34,528 nt of DNA, taken from assembly GCA_027011205.1 (NCBI GenBank), contig JALVAL010000138.1, positions 1 through 34,528 on the forward strand, in the 5' to 3' direction. The notes under the pieces were generated by a model. The model had not been told where the DNA came from and made no database searches. It saw only the letters and a program-made list of their open reading frames with translations. Below are positions 1 through 10,396 of this stretch, piece after piece. How positions within the stretch are numbered: position 1 is the first letter of the stretch; every line of letters begins with the position of its first letter. The DNA is from Gammaproteobacteria bacterium (GTDB lineage: Bacteria > Pseudomonadota > Gammaproteobacteria > GRL18). A program made the translations under genes and the position numbers.

Positions 1-121
1 ACATTGGTAAATTGGCAGCATTGGTTGGTTTGGCGTTAGCTGGATCATTACTATATTACCGGATTCTGGTTATCAGGAAACTGCAATTAGAGTTAAAACA
101 AAACGATTAACAACCGCTTGA
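1..121. repeat. Terminal direct repeat, copy 1 (matches 34408-34528 with one mismatch at position 18 G vs 34425 T)
   Basis: Direct comparison of window start and end; both end ...aacaaccgcttga. Confidence 0.97.
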
Positions 122-128
122 GGCAAGC

Positions 129-422
129 ATGAAAACATTTAAAGACGATACGGTTCGGATTGAACTCGGGCCACAATTGATTGAGCTGGAAGCAACAGAC
201 GCTAATCTAGCTGATGAAGTGACAGCACCACACTACCACGAAGGCGCTATTGACGCACTTGGCAAACAGATTGTGAAAGGTCAGAAAATGACTTGTGTTG
301 ACTGGCGAGCAAAGCATGTCCCACATGTTCACAAAGTCTATCAGCATGACGGTAAGCGATTCCAACTTGTCGCAGAATATGAAAACGAAGATGACGCGAT
401 TGCATTTGCGGAGGGCTTGTAA
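129..422 (+). CDS. Small phage protein of unknown function
   Basis: ORF 97 aa, ATG overlaps next ORF. Confidence 0.7.
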   Translation: MKTFKDDTVRIELGPQLIELEATDANLADEVTAPHYHEGAIDALGKQIVKGQKMTCVDWRAKHVPHVHKVYQHDGKRFQLVAEYENEDDAIAFAEGL

Positions 423-793
423 TGCCTTATATTAACGACTCAGTTTTAGACAACCTATCGAGCCTGGCTGGTGCAACTGGTCGCCGTGTGGATATTAACT
501 ACACACAAGAGCCAACAACTTATACCGAAGCGACGAGTACTTATTCATGCGGGAACAAGACAGGGCTTACCATGACTGCGCTCGCAAACGGTGCGATTGA
601 TGGCCGGATGGTACAAACGCCAGCGATTACTGATGGAAGCGTAACAGCTACGCAAACGGCTGGGTGGTGGTCAATCACTGATGCTGCTTCGGTATTACAT
701 GCTGCTGGGGCATTAAGTACAACTCAAGGTGTCACAGACCTAAATACGTTCACACTCGATGCAATCTCAATCACTAACCGTGATGCGGCTTAA
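422..793 (+). CDS. Hypothetical virion-associated protein
   Basis: ORF 123 aa, Thr/Ala-rich, in late operon. Confidence 0.65.
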   Translation: MPYINDSVLDNLSSLAGATGRRVDINYTQEPTTYTEATSTYSCGNKTGLTMTALANGAIDGRMVQTPAITDGSVTATQTAGWWSITDAASVLHAAGALSTTQGVTDLNTFTLDAISITNRDAA

Positions 794-805
794 TAACCGC
801 GCGAC

Positions 806-2617
806 ATGACAGGTACTGCGCTAACAGCGACTAACACCAGTGATCTTGAGTTATATTCAGGCAATACTGGTAAATCACGTCGCCTGACATGGTGGAATAG
901 TTATCAATCCCGTTGGGATGGACTGCTGCCTAAAGACGATGGTGGATCAGATGACCACTACATTTTTACAGGCATCGACGGAACGCCAGTTGATACGGGT
1001 ATCCAGCTGGAGGATCGTTCTACCGGCCAGCCCACTATTTACTGGGATGACGCAAACAAAAAGCTGCATTGCGTTTCTGCACATGACTCCAGTTTTCAGT
1101 ATTGGACGATAGATTATAACTCGACAACCGATATCTATAGTTTTGTTTCTGGCCAGGGGGTTGATGGAACGGGTGTTACAGTATCAGGGTTGACTCGTGG
1201 CTCTGCAAAACGTGATGAAGGTTTCGGGCTTACTAAAACCCCAAATGGTTATTTGTGGGTATTTAATTGTCAAAATGCCAGCAATCAAATCCAAATGGCA
1301 TATAGCACAGATTCTGGTGCGACATGGTCAACAGAAATAACACTTGGAACACTCTCTGATCGTGCGTGTGTAGATGCGACATGGTTTGCCAATGGCGGGA
1401 CAAATTATGTTTGTGTGTTTGTCTCAGAAAATGGCAATGGTGGTTCGGCAGGTAGAGAGCAGCGATTTTATTATATCGACGAGGGCAACGCATCACCAAC
1501 AACATCAGGTAATTGGACTAACGATAGTGCCAATATTCCTGCATTCGACACTAGCGCAGAGGCAGATGACCATTGCTGCATGGCGAAAGACTCGTCAGAA
1601 AATCTATACATCGTCTATAAACAGGAAGGCACTGGCGAAAACGACATTAAACTCATCACCCGCAGCCCAACCGGAACTTGGGGCGGCACTTATGAAGTTT
1701 GGAATGATACAGCTGGAAGAACTAGGCCGGTAGTAGGGATAAAGAAAAAGGATAGCTCGACAGATGAAGAACTGATTGTTGCAGCAAGTTTAACATACGC
1801 CCCGCGCGGTACAATTGTATATAAAACAACCGATCTGACTACAATCAGTTTTAGTGCTGAAACGACGCTATTTGAGGATACTGTTGGGTCAGACGATTTA
1901 AACGACACAATAATTTACCAGTCTGATTTTGTTGCTACGTCAGACAGCGGTGTTTTTGCAATAGCCCACGACGAAACAGATACAGATTATTGGCAAAATA
2001 GCGTCTCAATAACTGCGTCGGCTGGGGTAACGCTAGATGCTGTAGATATAGAATCCGCAAGTGAGGTCACTAACCCTGCAATTGGCCAAATCCACGCCCT
2101 TACCGCTATAGACATAGACTCAGCGAGTAATGTTAGTCAGCCTGTTATTGCTCAGATTCATGCGTTAACAAACGTATCTGTAGATTCATCCAGCGAAGTA
2201 ACCCAGCCAAACATAAGCCAGTCTCATATATTAGCAGCGACAAGTATCGAGTCGGCAAGTAATGTCAGCAATCCGGCTGTTACCGACGTATCAGGCACAG
2301 TGTTAGATGCAGTTGATATTGAGTCGGCGAGTGAAGTATCAAGCCCTACATTTGCGCAGGTTCATTTGCTAAACCCAACAGGGGCAGAGTCTGCAAGTGT
2401 CGTTAGCACGCCGGTAATCGGTCAAATCTATTTACTGCATCCTGTGTCGGTAGACTCAAGCAGTACAGTTAGTAGCCCAACACTAAATGGCACTCCAATT
2501 GTAACGCCTAGCAGTAGAGTAATATCAGTTATCGGAGATAGTAGATTGATAAGTATCGGACAAGCAAACAGGTCAATAGTTGTTAATCCGCAAACTAGGG
2601 ATATAATGGTTAACTAA
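806..2617 (+). CDS. Putative virion fibre/beta-propeller-like protein with C-terminal internal repeats
   Basis: 603 aa; sialidase/BNR-like wording (AYSTDSGATWS) in N-terminal half; repeated ALxAxxIeSASxVsxPxixQxH units in C-terminal part. Confidence 0.7.
   Translation: MTGTALTATNTSDLELYSGNTGKSRRLTWWNSYQSRWDGLLPKDDGGSDDHYIFTGIDGTPVDTGIQLEDRSTGQPTIYWDDANKKLHCVSAHDSSFQYWTIDYNSTTDIYSFVSGQGVDGTGVTVSGLTRGSAKRDEGFGLTKTPNGYLWVFNCQNASNQIQMAYSTDSGATWSTEITLGTLSDRACVDATWFANGGTNYVCVFVSENGNGGSAGREQRFYYIDEGNASPTTSGNWTNDSANIPAFDTSAEADDHCCMAKDSSENLYIVYKQEGTGENDIKLITRSPTGTWGGTYEVWNDTAGRTRPVVGIKKKDSSTDEELIVAASLTYAPRGTIVYKTTDLTTISFSAETTLFEDTVGSDDLNDTIIYQSDFVATSDSGVFAIAHDETDTDYWQNSVSITASAGVTLDAVDIESASEVTNPAIGQIHALTAIDIDSASNVSQPVIAQIHALTNVSVDSSSEVTQPNISQSHILAATSIESASNVSNPAVTDVSGTVLDAVDIESASEVSSPTFAQVHLLNPTGAESASVVSTPVIGQIYLLHPVSVDSSSTVSSPTLNGTPIVTPSSRVISVIGDSRLISIGQANRSIVVNPQTRDIMVN
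2035..2500 (+). repeat. About 7 in-frame protein repeats (~21-25 aa, core (D/E)S(A/S)S-V--P)
   Basis: LDAVDIESASEVTNPAIGQIHALTAIDIDSASNVSQPVIAQIHALTNVSVDSSSEVTQPNISQSHILAATSIESASNVSNPAV... in translation. Confidence 0.9.
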
Positions 2618-2647
2618 TATGATAACAAATATCGGTAATATCAAAAA

Positions 2648-2935
2648 ATGAAGAGGTTTACTAAATCAAAGGATTCAGTATTAGACTACAAAATAAAGTG
2701 GACTAAATGGTTAGGCACGGACACAATTGCAACAAGCACATGGGATGCTGATTCAGGCATTACTGTAGATAGCGATACAAACGACATAACAAGCGCGACT
2801 GTTTGGCTATCTGGTGGCACAACTGGAGAAACTTATTGCGTTAAAAACACAATAACAACAAGTGGCGGCAGGACAGAGAAAAAAGCGTTTCACGTTGTAA
2901 TAGAAGACTGTGAAGATAGGGAGATAGACTACTAA
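2648..2935 (+). CDS. Phage fibre/tail-adaptor-like small protein
   Basis: 95 aa; DYKIKWTKWLGTDTIATSTWDADSGI...TTSGGRTEKKAFHVVIED pattern seen in phage adaptor proteins. Confidence 0.6.
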   Translation: MKRFTKSKDSVLDYKIKWTKWLGTDTIATSTWDADSGITVDSDTNDITSATVWLSGGTTGETYCVKNTITTSGGRTEKKAFHVVIEDCEDREIDY

Positions 2936-3270
2936 TGGCGACAAGAAAACACCTAAGGCATGATGAAAAAACAAGAGCGAAAATTCAAGCAAGTCAGCTA
3001 ATAAATCGCTTAAAGAAACATATACTTGCAAAACCAGAAGAAATAAACGGGAAATGGGTTGTAAAAGACCTGATGACGCAAAGCCAAGTAACGGCGGCTT
3101 TAGGGTTGATAAAAAAAGTATTGCCAGATTTGCAGGCCATTGAAATGAAAGCAGAAGTAACTGAAACGAAGCGCATTATAAGCAGCGAGCCATTAACTAC
3201 AGATGAGTGGGAAAGAAAATACGGAGATAATCTGGAGGCCTCAAGCAGGCCCGCAAAAAGCCTTAATTGA
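2935..3270 (+). CDS. Putative terminase small subunit
   Basis: 111 aa, basic, directly upstream of the large terminase; overlaps it by 68 bp. Confidence 0.55.
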   Translation: MATRKHLRHDEKTRAKIQASQLINRLKKHILAKPEEINGKWVVKDLMTQSQVTAALGLIKKVLPDLQAIEMKAEVTETKRIISSEPLTTDEWERKYGDNLEASSRPAKSLN

Positions 3271-4621
3271 TTGCCCAATACCAGAGATATTTTATGGAGG
3301 GGCAAGAGGAGGCGGGAAAACTGACGGCGTTCTAGGTAAATATGCCATAAAGGCAGAAACCTATGGCGAAGGATTTAACGCTATATTCTTTCGCAAAGAG
3401 TTACCAATGCTTGACGATGCCATAGAACGTAGTCGGTTTATTTTCGGATCAATTGGAGCAGTATGGCAAGACCAGAAAAAGACATGGCGGTTCCCCAGTG
3501 GTGGAAGGTTAAGGTTTAGACCATTAGAGAGGGTTCAAGATGCAGAAAAGTATCAAGGTCAGAATATTAGTGATGCGTGCGTTGAAGAAGCTGGCAACTA
3601 TCCTGACCCAGCGCCTATAGATAGGTTAAACGGTGTTTTAAGAAGTGTTTCAGGTGTCCCTACACAGTTAATAATGACAGGCAACCCCGGCGGGCCGGGG
3701 CAGAACTGGATAAGGTTAAGATATATAGACCCAGCACCACAAGGAATGAAGGTGCTAGAAAGAGCATTACCAAATGGTGAAGTACATAAATATGTATTTA
3801 TACCGTCGAAGCTAAAGAATAATAAGTTATTGGTGCAGCAAGACCCAGGATATGTAAACAGGCTGTATTTGGTAGGTTCAAAAGAGCTAGTGAAGGCATG
3901 GTTAGATGGTGACTGGAATGCAATTGAAGGTGCATATTTTGACTGCTGGTCTAAAGATATGGAGTTAAAGCCGTTTGAGATACCAGAACATTGGATGCGG
4001 TTTCGCTCATTTGATTGGGGAAGCGCAAAGCCATTTTCAGTTGGTTGGTGGGCGGTAGCTTCGGAAGACTATATCCACCCATCAGGCCGCATACCAAAGG
4101 GCGCTATGGTAAGATATCGTGAATGGTATGGGTCAAGTGGTCCTAACGTAGGATTAAAACTGACTGCTGAAAGTGTAGGAGCCGGAATAAAGGCAAAGGA
4201 ACACGGAGATAATATTAGCTATGGAGTTGCAGACCCGGCAATATTTACAAAGGATGGCGGGCCATCAATAGCTGACAGGATGGTTTTATATTGGCGTCAT
4301 GCTGATAACAAGCGCGTCGCGTCAAAAGGCCATGTAGGTGGATGGGATCAAATGAGGCAACGAATGCAAGGTGAAGACGGTAGGCCAATGATTTATTGCT
4401 TTACCACTTGTGTTGATTCAATTAGAACTATCCCAGTATTACAGCATGACGTTAACAAACCAGAAGATTTAGATTCAGACATGGAAGACCACGCAGCAGA
4501 TGAATGGCGTTATGCTTGCATGAGTAGGCCATATATCACAGAGAAGCCAGGCGAGAAAACCACGCCTAATGATTATGGTTTTGAAGACGATGATATTGAA
4601 GACGACTGGAAAACGGCATGA
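3203..4621 (+). CDS. terL: Terminase large subunit
   Basis: Walker A-like GGARGGGKT, DACVEEAG, nuclease-like SFDWGSAKPFSVGWW. Confidence 0.93.
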   Translation: MSGKENTEIIWRPQAGPQKALIDCPIPEIFYGGARGGGKTDGVLGKYAIKAETYGEGFNAIFFRKELPMLDDAIERSRFIFGSIGAVWQDQKKTWRFPSGGRLRFRPLERVQDAEKYQGQNISDACVEEAGNYPDPAPIDRLNGVLRSVSGVPTQLIMTGNPGGPGQNWIRLRYIDPAPQGMKVLERALPNGEVHKYVFIPSKLKNNKLLVQQDPGYVNRLYLVGSKELVKAWLDGDWNAIEGAYFDCWSKDMELKPFEIPEHWMRFRSFDWGSAKPFSVGWWAVASEDYIHPSGRIPKGAMVRYREWYGSSGPNVGLKLTAESVGAGIKAKEHGDNISYGVADPAIFTKDGGPSIADRMVLYWRHADNKRVASKGHVGGWDQMRQRMQGEDGRPMIYCFTTCVDSIRTIPVLQHDVNKPEDLDSDMEDHAADEWRYACMSRPYITEKPGEKTTPNDYGFEDDDIEDDWKTA

Positions 4622-6441
4622 TTGAAATCAACACAGTAAAGAAGAACATAGAGAAGTTTCTGACTGATACCGCTGACGCGCGTACAGCTTCGGAACGATG
4701 CCGTGATTATTACGACAACAAGCAATGGACGGAACAGGAAGCAAAAGTATTACAATCAAGGAAACAAGCCCCTATTGTTGTAAATCGAATTAAACCAAAG
4801 GTTGAGGGGTTAATCGGCCTTTATAATCTACGCAAGAACGATCCAAAAGCATACGCGAGAACGCAGAAACATGAAGAATCCAGCCATGTTATTACAGACG
4901 CCCTTCGATATGTAGCCGACAATACAGACTTTGACAACACTCGACTAGATATTGCGGATAACTTCTTCGTCGAGGGCTATGGAGGCGCGATTGTTGACGT
5001 AAAGCAAAAAGGCGACGATGTGGAAATTAGCGTAGATCATATCCCGTGGGATCGTATCTATTTTGACCCGCATAGCAGAAAAAAGGATTTCTCAGACGCA
5101 AGATATAAAGGAATTATCATGTGGATGTATGAGGACGAAGCGGAAGAAATGTTCCCAGATTCTGATATTGACGCATGTGTTAATCAGTATGCCGGTGCAG
5201 ATGAAACCTTTGAAGATAAACCTATTTGGACAGATTCAAGGAAGGGCCGCATTCGACTAGCTTTGCATTTTGAGGTACACAAATCTGTGTGGAATATGAG
5301 TATCAGCTGTGGTGATGTTTTTATCGTAGAGCCACAAGTATCAACATATCTCGATGATGACGGGCAGCCGACATGCCCGATTGAATTAATTAGCGCGAAT
5401 ATAGACCGAGATAATAACCGCTATGGCGAGGTTTCTGGGTTCCTTGACCAGCAAGACGAAATCAATCATAGGCGCTCTAAATTCCTTCATTACCTTAATT
5501 CTCGACAGACATTTGGCCGGAAGGGTTCACAGCCTGACATTAATAAACTCAAGAGAGAATTATCTAAGCCAGATGGTCATATTGAGTTTGAAGGCGACCA
5601 GTTTGGTAAAGACTTCGGAGTTATGCCGCAGAATCAAGGTGCGGAATCAGGGCAATTTACGTTATACCAAGATGCTAAAGCAGAGCTTGACGCTGTATCT
5701 ATAAATGCCCAGCTATCAGGAGATAGGCAGCAAGGTAACCTCTCTGGTGTTGCTATTGGGAAACTGCAACAAGCTGGAACAATGGAATTAAACCGGCAAT
5801 ATGCCTTGCTAGCTGGGTTTGAGAAAAGAATCTATCGGCAAATTTGGTGGAGAATTAAGCAGTTTTGGACTAAAGCCAAGTGGATACGCATAACAGATGA
5901 TCAGGACAACCTACGGTGGGTTGGGTTTAATACTGAAATCACTATGCAGGAAGCATTAGAAGAAAAGATAAATGACGAATCAGAGCCGTTGCACGTTAGA
6001 CGACAAGCAGCAATGTTCTATACACAAATGATTCAAACAAATGACCCTCAACTTCAATCTATTGTCGAAGTGAGAAACCCGGTTCCTGAACTTGATGTAG
6101 ATATCATCCTCAATCAGTCTTTTGATGTGGTTAATGCACAAGAAGAACAGTTCCAGATGCTTGCTCAATTTGCTAATGGAAGCGATGTTGATTTATTAGA
6201 CCTAATCGAGCTGTCCCAGCTTAAAGGGAAAGATGAACTAATTCAGAAGATCGAAAAGAGAAGAGAAGCCGCAGCTCAAGCAGCAGGCGGTAAAATCCAA
6301 TTAGAGCAGCAACAAATGGCTGCTAAAACAGAAAGCATACAAGCTAATACTGCTAAAACTTTCACAGAGGCGCAGCAAAAGCAGATAGAAAACGAACTAC
6401 TTATAACTGATCCTGCTCAAATAAATAGTATTAGTGTATAA
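4618..6441 (+). CDS. P22-type portal protein
   Basis: 607 aa; RKQAPIVVNRIKPKVEGLIGLYNLRKNDPKAYART...GYGGAIVDV, position after terL. Confidence 0.9.
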   Translation: MIEINTVKKNIEKFLTDTADARTASERCRDYYDNKQWTEQEAKVLQSRKQAPIVVNRIKPKVEGLIGLYNLRKNDPKAYARTQKHEESSHVITDALRYVADNTDFDNTRLDIADNFFVEGYGGAIVDVKQKGDDVEISVDHIPWDRIYFDPHSRKKDFSDARYKGIIMWMYEDEAEEMFPDSDIDACVNQYAGADETFEDKPIWTDSRKGRIRLALHFEVHKSVWNMSISCGDVFIVEPQVSTYLDDDGQPTCPIELISANIDRDNNRYGEVSGFLDQQDEINHRRSKFLHYLNSRQTFGRKGSQPDINKLKRELSKPDGHIEFEGDQFGKDFGVMPQNQGAESGQFTLYQDAKAELDAVSINAQLSGDRQQGNLSGVAIGKLQQAGTMELNRQYALLAGFEKRIYRQIWWRIKQFWTKAKWIRITDDQDNLRWVGFNTEITMQEALEEKINDESEPLHVRRQAAMFYTQMIQTNDPQLQSIVEVRNPVPELDVDIILNQSFDVVNAQEEQFQMLAQFANGSDVDLLDLIELSQLKGKDELIQKIEKRREAAAQAAGGKIQLEQQQMAAKTESIQANTAKTFTEAQQKQIENELLITDPAQINSISV

Positions 6442-6517
6442 TATTTAGTTATACCCGCCGCCGGGGTTTTCGGGCGAAGTGGACGCCGCACAACGGGCGC
6501 TGTTAAAAGGTGAAGAC

Positions 6518-7276
6518 ATGACCGAACAAGCTGAAGAGCTGGAAGAAGTAGCCGAGGATATTATGTCCTTATCTGATACGTTCAACGACGATCTGGAAGA
6601 CGCTGAAGATAAATCAGAAGAAACCAGCGAAGTCGAAACGGGCGAAACGGAAGAAGTAGAAGAAACCGAAGCGAAAGCCGAGGAAGAAACTACCGAAACC
6701 GAAGTGGTGACGCCGACCACGGAACAGTCCGGTCTATATGCGGCACTACAAGCCGAGCGGAAGAAACGACAGGAAGCAGAAGAAAGACTGGCTAAAAAAG
6801 AACCAGAAGTCGTACCTGACCCAATGGATGACCCAGAAGGCTATGCTAAACACATAGAACAAAAGGCAGACAAAGGGTTGCTTGAAACCAGAATCTCCCT
6901 TTCACGGGATTTAATGATGGATAGCAAAGATGACTACCTTGAAAAAGAAAAGGTGTTCATGGGTATGATTATGGATGACGAAGGTAAGGTGATTGACAAA
7001 ACCTTGCATGAGAAATTTTTGGCAAGTTCTAACCCTGCGAAATTTACTTACGACACAGCTAAAGAACATCTCGAAATTCAGGAATTAAAGTCACCAGATT
7101 ACCGTGACAAGTTAAAAGCTGAAATCCGCGCTGAGTTACTTGCTGAAATGAAAGTACCTGAAATTAAATCTGTAAAGCCAACTGAAGTGCCTAACTTAAC
7201 CAAAGCCAGCGAGGCCGGATCAAATACTGAAAAGGCTGAATCGGAAATTACCGAAATGTCCGAATTGTTTGGCTAA
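6518..7276 (+). CDS. Capsid scaffolding protein
   Basis: Very acidic Glu-rich protein between portal and capsid; ATG at 6518 has SD aaaggtga, preferred to GTG at 6479. Confidence 0.75.
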   Translation: MTEQAEELEEVAEDIMSLSDTFNDDLEDAEDKSEETSEVETGETEEVEETEAKAEEETTETEVVTPTTEQSGLYAALQAERKKRQEAEERLAKKEPEVVPDPMDDPEGYAKHIEQKADKGLLETRISLSRDLMMDSKDDYLEKEKVFMGMIMDDEGKVIDKTLHEKFLASSNPAKFTYDTAKEHLEIQELKSPDYRDKLKAEIRAELLAEMKVPEIKSVKPTEVPNLTKASEAGSNTEKAESEITEMSELFG

Positions 7277-7294
7277 TTTTAGGAGTGCTATAAA

Positions 7295-8443
7295 ATGGCA
7301 TCATCAACAATTAGTACCGGGAACCTTACAACCCGGTTTCAAAACAAAGTAAAACGCGAGTATGTCCGTGGCGGTCGTTATGCACCGTACATTGGCAACA
7401 CTCAGGATGCAATCATCCAGGTTAATAATGACCTGAAGAAAGTATCTATCCCACTGATCGGCAAGCTATCCGGCGCAGGTGTAACTGGTTCTACAGCTCT
7501 TGGCGGTAATGAAGAGGCGCTGAATAACTACGATTTCACCATGCAGCCGACGTATAAGCGAAATGGCGTCCTGATCGACAATGAAGAGAATGAAAAGGCT
7601 GAATTCGATTTGTTCTCTGAAGCACGCCCAGCCTTGATGAACTGGGCAATGGAGTTAAAGCGCGACGAAATCACGCAGGCAATGGGCGCTGTTATCGCTG
7701 GAACTACCTATGCGAACTACGGTGGCACTACCGGAGCTTATGGCGCAGCAGCAGCTACAGCGGCGCAGATGGACACATGGAACACCAATAACTCAGATCG
7801 TATTCTTTACGGTGCTGCTGTTGGTAACTATGTTTCTGGTGATCATACTGCCTCTTTAGCTACCATTGACACAACCAATGACAAGTTGGACGCGGATATG
7901 GTCCGCCTACTGAAGCGCCGTGCTGAAGCAGCTGATCCTCTGATCCGTCCGGTGATGGTCAAAGGTGATGAGCCGTGGTATGTGTTCTTTGTCGGTACTT
8001 ATGCCTTCCGTGACCTGCAAGCTGATCTTGACACTAAGCACCAGAACGCAATGCCTCGTTCCGTTGATGGGAACCCATTGTGGACTGGTGGCGATCTGGT
8101 TATGGATGGCGTTATCATTAAGAAAGTGCCAGAGATCGACTCAGTATTCATTGATGGCTCAGGCGGTGCTTTTGGCGGTGTTTGGGGAGCAGGTGCAACT
8201 GGTGACAGTCTGGCAACTGGCGGTAATCTCGGAAGCCGTGTATCAGTCGGTTTCTTCTGCGGTGCGCAGGCAGTTGGTTTCGGCGTAGGCCGTCAAGCAT
8301 CATTTAAGCGCAAGAAAGAAGATGACTATGAGCATCAGTCAGGTGTTGGCATTACTATGAAGTCTGATATCAAAAAGACTTTTTACAACAACAAGCAGCA
8401 TGGCATGGTTACTTCATTCCATAGCTCAACCGGCGACGCTTAA
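7295..8443 (+). CDS. Major capsid protein
   Basis: 382 aa after scaffold; ends with ...VGFGVGRQASFKRKKEDDYEHQSGVGITMKSDIKKTFYNNKQHGMV typical of podovirus capsids; strong SD. Confidence 0.85.
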   Translation: MASSTISTGNLTTRFQNKVKREYVRGGRYAPYIGNTQDAIIQVNNDLKKVSIPLIGKLSGAGVTGSTALGGNEEALNNYDFTMQPTYKRNGVLIDNEENEKAEFDLFSEARPALMNWAMELKRDEITQAMGAVIAGTTYANYGGTTGAYGAAAATAAQMDTWNTNNSDRILYGAAVGNYVSGDHTASLATIDTTNDKLDADMVRLLKRRAEAADPLIRPVMVKGDEPWYVFFVGTYAFRDLQADLDTKHQNAMPRSVDGNPLWTGGDLVMDGVIIKKVPEIDSVFIDGSGGAFGGVWGAGATGDSLATGGNLGSRVSVGFFCGAQAVGFGVGRQASFKRKKEDDYEHQSGVGITMKSDIKKTFYNNKQHGMVTSFHSSTGDA

Positions 8444-8449
8444 CAAATC

Positions 8450-8477
8450 GGGGCGGGGGAACTCGCCCCATTTTTTG
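8450..8477 (+). terminator. Rho-independent terminator after capsid gene
   Basis: ggggcg-ggggaact-cgcccc followed by attttttg. Confidence 0.85.
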
Positions 8478-8485
8478 AGGTTTAT

Positions 8486-8668
8486 ATGAAATTCAAATTA
8501 GTAAAGGAAGTTGATGGCAAGGTTCGTACTTATGACGGTTCGGAAATAGAAACAGGCGAAACAGTCGAATTGAACGAGCATTTCTCAGCTAAGGCACTAA
8601 ACAACCCAGATTACAAACAGGTGAAACCTCGTGGCAAGCAAAGCGGAAACAAAGCAACTAGCGGGTGA
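8486..8668 (+). CDS. Small virion-associated protein
   Basis: 60 aa ORF directly after terminator, SD gaggttt. Confidence 0.6.
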   Translation: MKFKLVKEVDGKVRTYDGSEIETGETVELNEHFSAKALNNPDYKQVKPRGKQSGNKATSG

Positions 8669-8987
8669 ACTGCTGCGGATAGTCCCTATCGGGCAGACAT
8701 TACAGTCTCACCACGACACCAGAATTGGCGAGGCTTACGATGAAGTGTATGCAGAATTGCAGTCTATGGGGCTTCCTGTATGGGATACTGACGAAGAAAT
8801 GCCGGACGAAATCACACCGCATTTTGTTGGACTAATGGCTTTTAACAAAGCCGATCTATTTGGAATTTCAGATAATCTTTATCAACGAATCCTTGTCAAG
8901 GTTGGAGATGAAGGAAATAAAGCGAAAGCCAAAATGAGAGAAATTTTAGCAAACAGCTATTATTCATCAGAAGCAACGGATTACTAA
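8631..8987 (+). CDS. P22 gp4-like head completion/tail accessory protein
   Basis: 118 aa, GTG start, IGQTLQSHHDTRIGEAYDEVYAEL; position before gp10-like gene. Confidence 0.65.
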   Translation: MASKAETKQLAGELLRIVPIGQTLQSHHDTRIGEAYDEVYAELQSMGLPVWDTDEEMPDEITPHFVGLMAFNKADLFGISDNLYQRILVKVGDEGNKAKAKMREILANSYYSSEATDY

Positions 8988-10396
8988 TGCTAATCCCAAT
9001 CAATTTAACTGGCGGTTCGTATCAATCAAGATCGAGGCCGCTATCCTCACAAGTCACCAAAAACTTCTATCCTGAACTCCAAGATGATCCTTTTGTGAAG
9101 GATAAATATGTACTCATGCCTTTTCCTGGTTATAAGCTGTTCGGTTCTTCTGCGGGACTTGATAGAGGAATGCTTGAGCATAAAGGCGTCTTGTATAAGA
9201 TAAGCGGGACTAACTTCTATTCCGTAGCAAGTAATGGAACACATACAGTCAAAGGAACTGTGTCAGGTTCCGGTCAGTGCGTGCTTACTGGAATGGGCGA
9301 TAATGTACTAATTGCCACGGATGCCGGTCTAGTTTATCAATATGATGGAACAGCTGTAACGCAGATTACTGATTCAGATTTAGAGACGCCAGTTAGTGTT
9401 GCTCATTTAAACAATCAGGCAATCTATGACGGCGATAACGGTCGATTCTGCACGTCATCGGTTGGTGATGCTACGGTTATAGATGGGCTTGATTATGCAG
9501 CAGCTGAATCTAATGCTGATGATATCGTTCGAGTCTATACATTTAATCAGAGACTGTTCTTGTTTGGTGAGAAAACTATCGAGCCGTGGTTCAACTCTGG
9601 TGTAGGCCGTCCGCCGTTTGATAAGATCGAAGGTGGCATAATTACAAAAGGACTCGCCGCTCGAATGTCTGTGGCAAACAATGATTCTTATATGTATTTC
9701 TTCGCAGATGATCGGAGAGTTTACCGGATTTCACAGGTAAGGGATGCGCAGCCGGTATCAAATATTGCCTTATCACATGAGTTTGAAGGTTACTCGACAG
9801 TATCTGATGCTATAGCCTTTTGTTTCACAATTGAAGGACAGAACTTCTATCATTTATCATTCCCAACCGAGGATAAAACGTGGTGCTATTCAGAATCAGT
9901 CGGGCAATGGTTTGAGTTATCTCGATCATCAACAAATGGCCGTGATTTGGCTAACTCTCATGCTTATGCTTATGGGAAAAATCTTGTAGCTGACTATAGA
10001 AATTCAAATATCTATGAATGGGATGTAAACACATACGACGAAAACGGACTACCAATGACAAGGGAAAGAGCTTCAGGAGTATTGCATGGAGGGTTAGCAG
10101 GCGCACCAGGTAAAGAACTGGAGTTGAATAGATTTGAGCTAATTTTAGAGACTGGTGTTGGGTTAGTAAGCGGGCAAGGCTCTGATCCAGTTATTATGCT
10201 GCAAATGTCATTAGACGGAGGACGGACATTTGGGACTGAACAATGGGCTAAAATCGGTAAATCAGCTGATTTCCTTCAAAATGTTGAATGGTTTGGATTA
10301 GGGCGGTTTAAAGAGGCTATCTTTAAGATCAAGACTTCAGACCCGGTTACTTACTCCATTCATTCAGCTAATGCGGATATTGAGGTCGGGATATGA
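8987..10396 (+). CDS. P22 gp10-like packaged DNA stabilisation protein
   Basis: 469 aa; MLIPINLTGGSYQSRSRPLSSQVTKNFYPE...GYKLF, NNQAIYDGDNGRF, FNQRLFLFGEKTIEPWFNSG. Confidence 0.85.
   Translation: MLIPINLTGGSYQSRSRPLSSQVTKNFYPELQDDPFVKDKYVLMPFPGYKLFGSSAGLDRGMLEHKGVLYKISGTNFYSVASNGTHTVKGTVSGSGQCVLTGMGDNVLIATDAGLVYQYDGTAVTQITDSDLETPVSVAHLNNQAIYDGDNGRFCTSSVGDATVIDGLDYAAAESNADDIVRVYTFNQRLFLFGEKTIEPWFNSGVGRPPFDKIEGGIITKGLAARMSVANNDSYMYFFADDRRVYRISQVRDAQPVSNIALSHEFEGYSTVSDAIAFCFTIEGQNFYHLSFPTEDKTWCYSESVGQWFELSRSSTNGRDLANSHAYAYGKNLVADYRNSNIYEWDVNTYDENGLPMTRERASGVLHGGLAGAPGKELELNRFELILETGVGLVSGQGSDPVIMLQMSLDGGRTFGTEQWAKIGKSADFLQNVEWFGLGRFKEAIFKIKTSDPVTYSIHSANADIEVGI

Noticed and set aside
6450-6517. 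GC-rich segment before the scaffold gene as a terminator
   Set aside because: Could not find a clean stem followed by a U-tract on either strand.
6445-6720. Minus-strand Ser/Val-rich ORF
   Set aside because: Mirror of the Glu-rich scaffold codons (GAA to TTC/TCT); antisense artefact.
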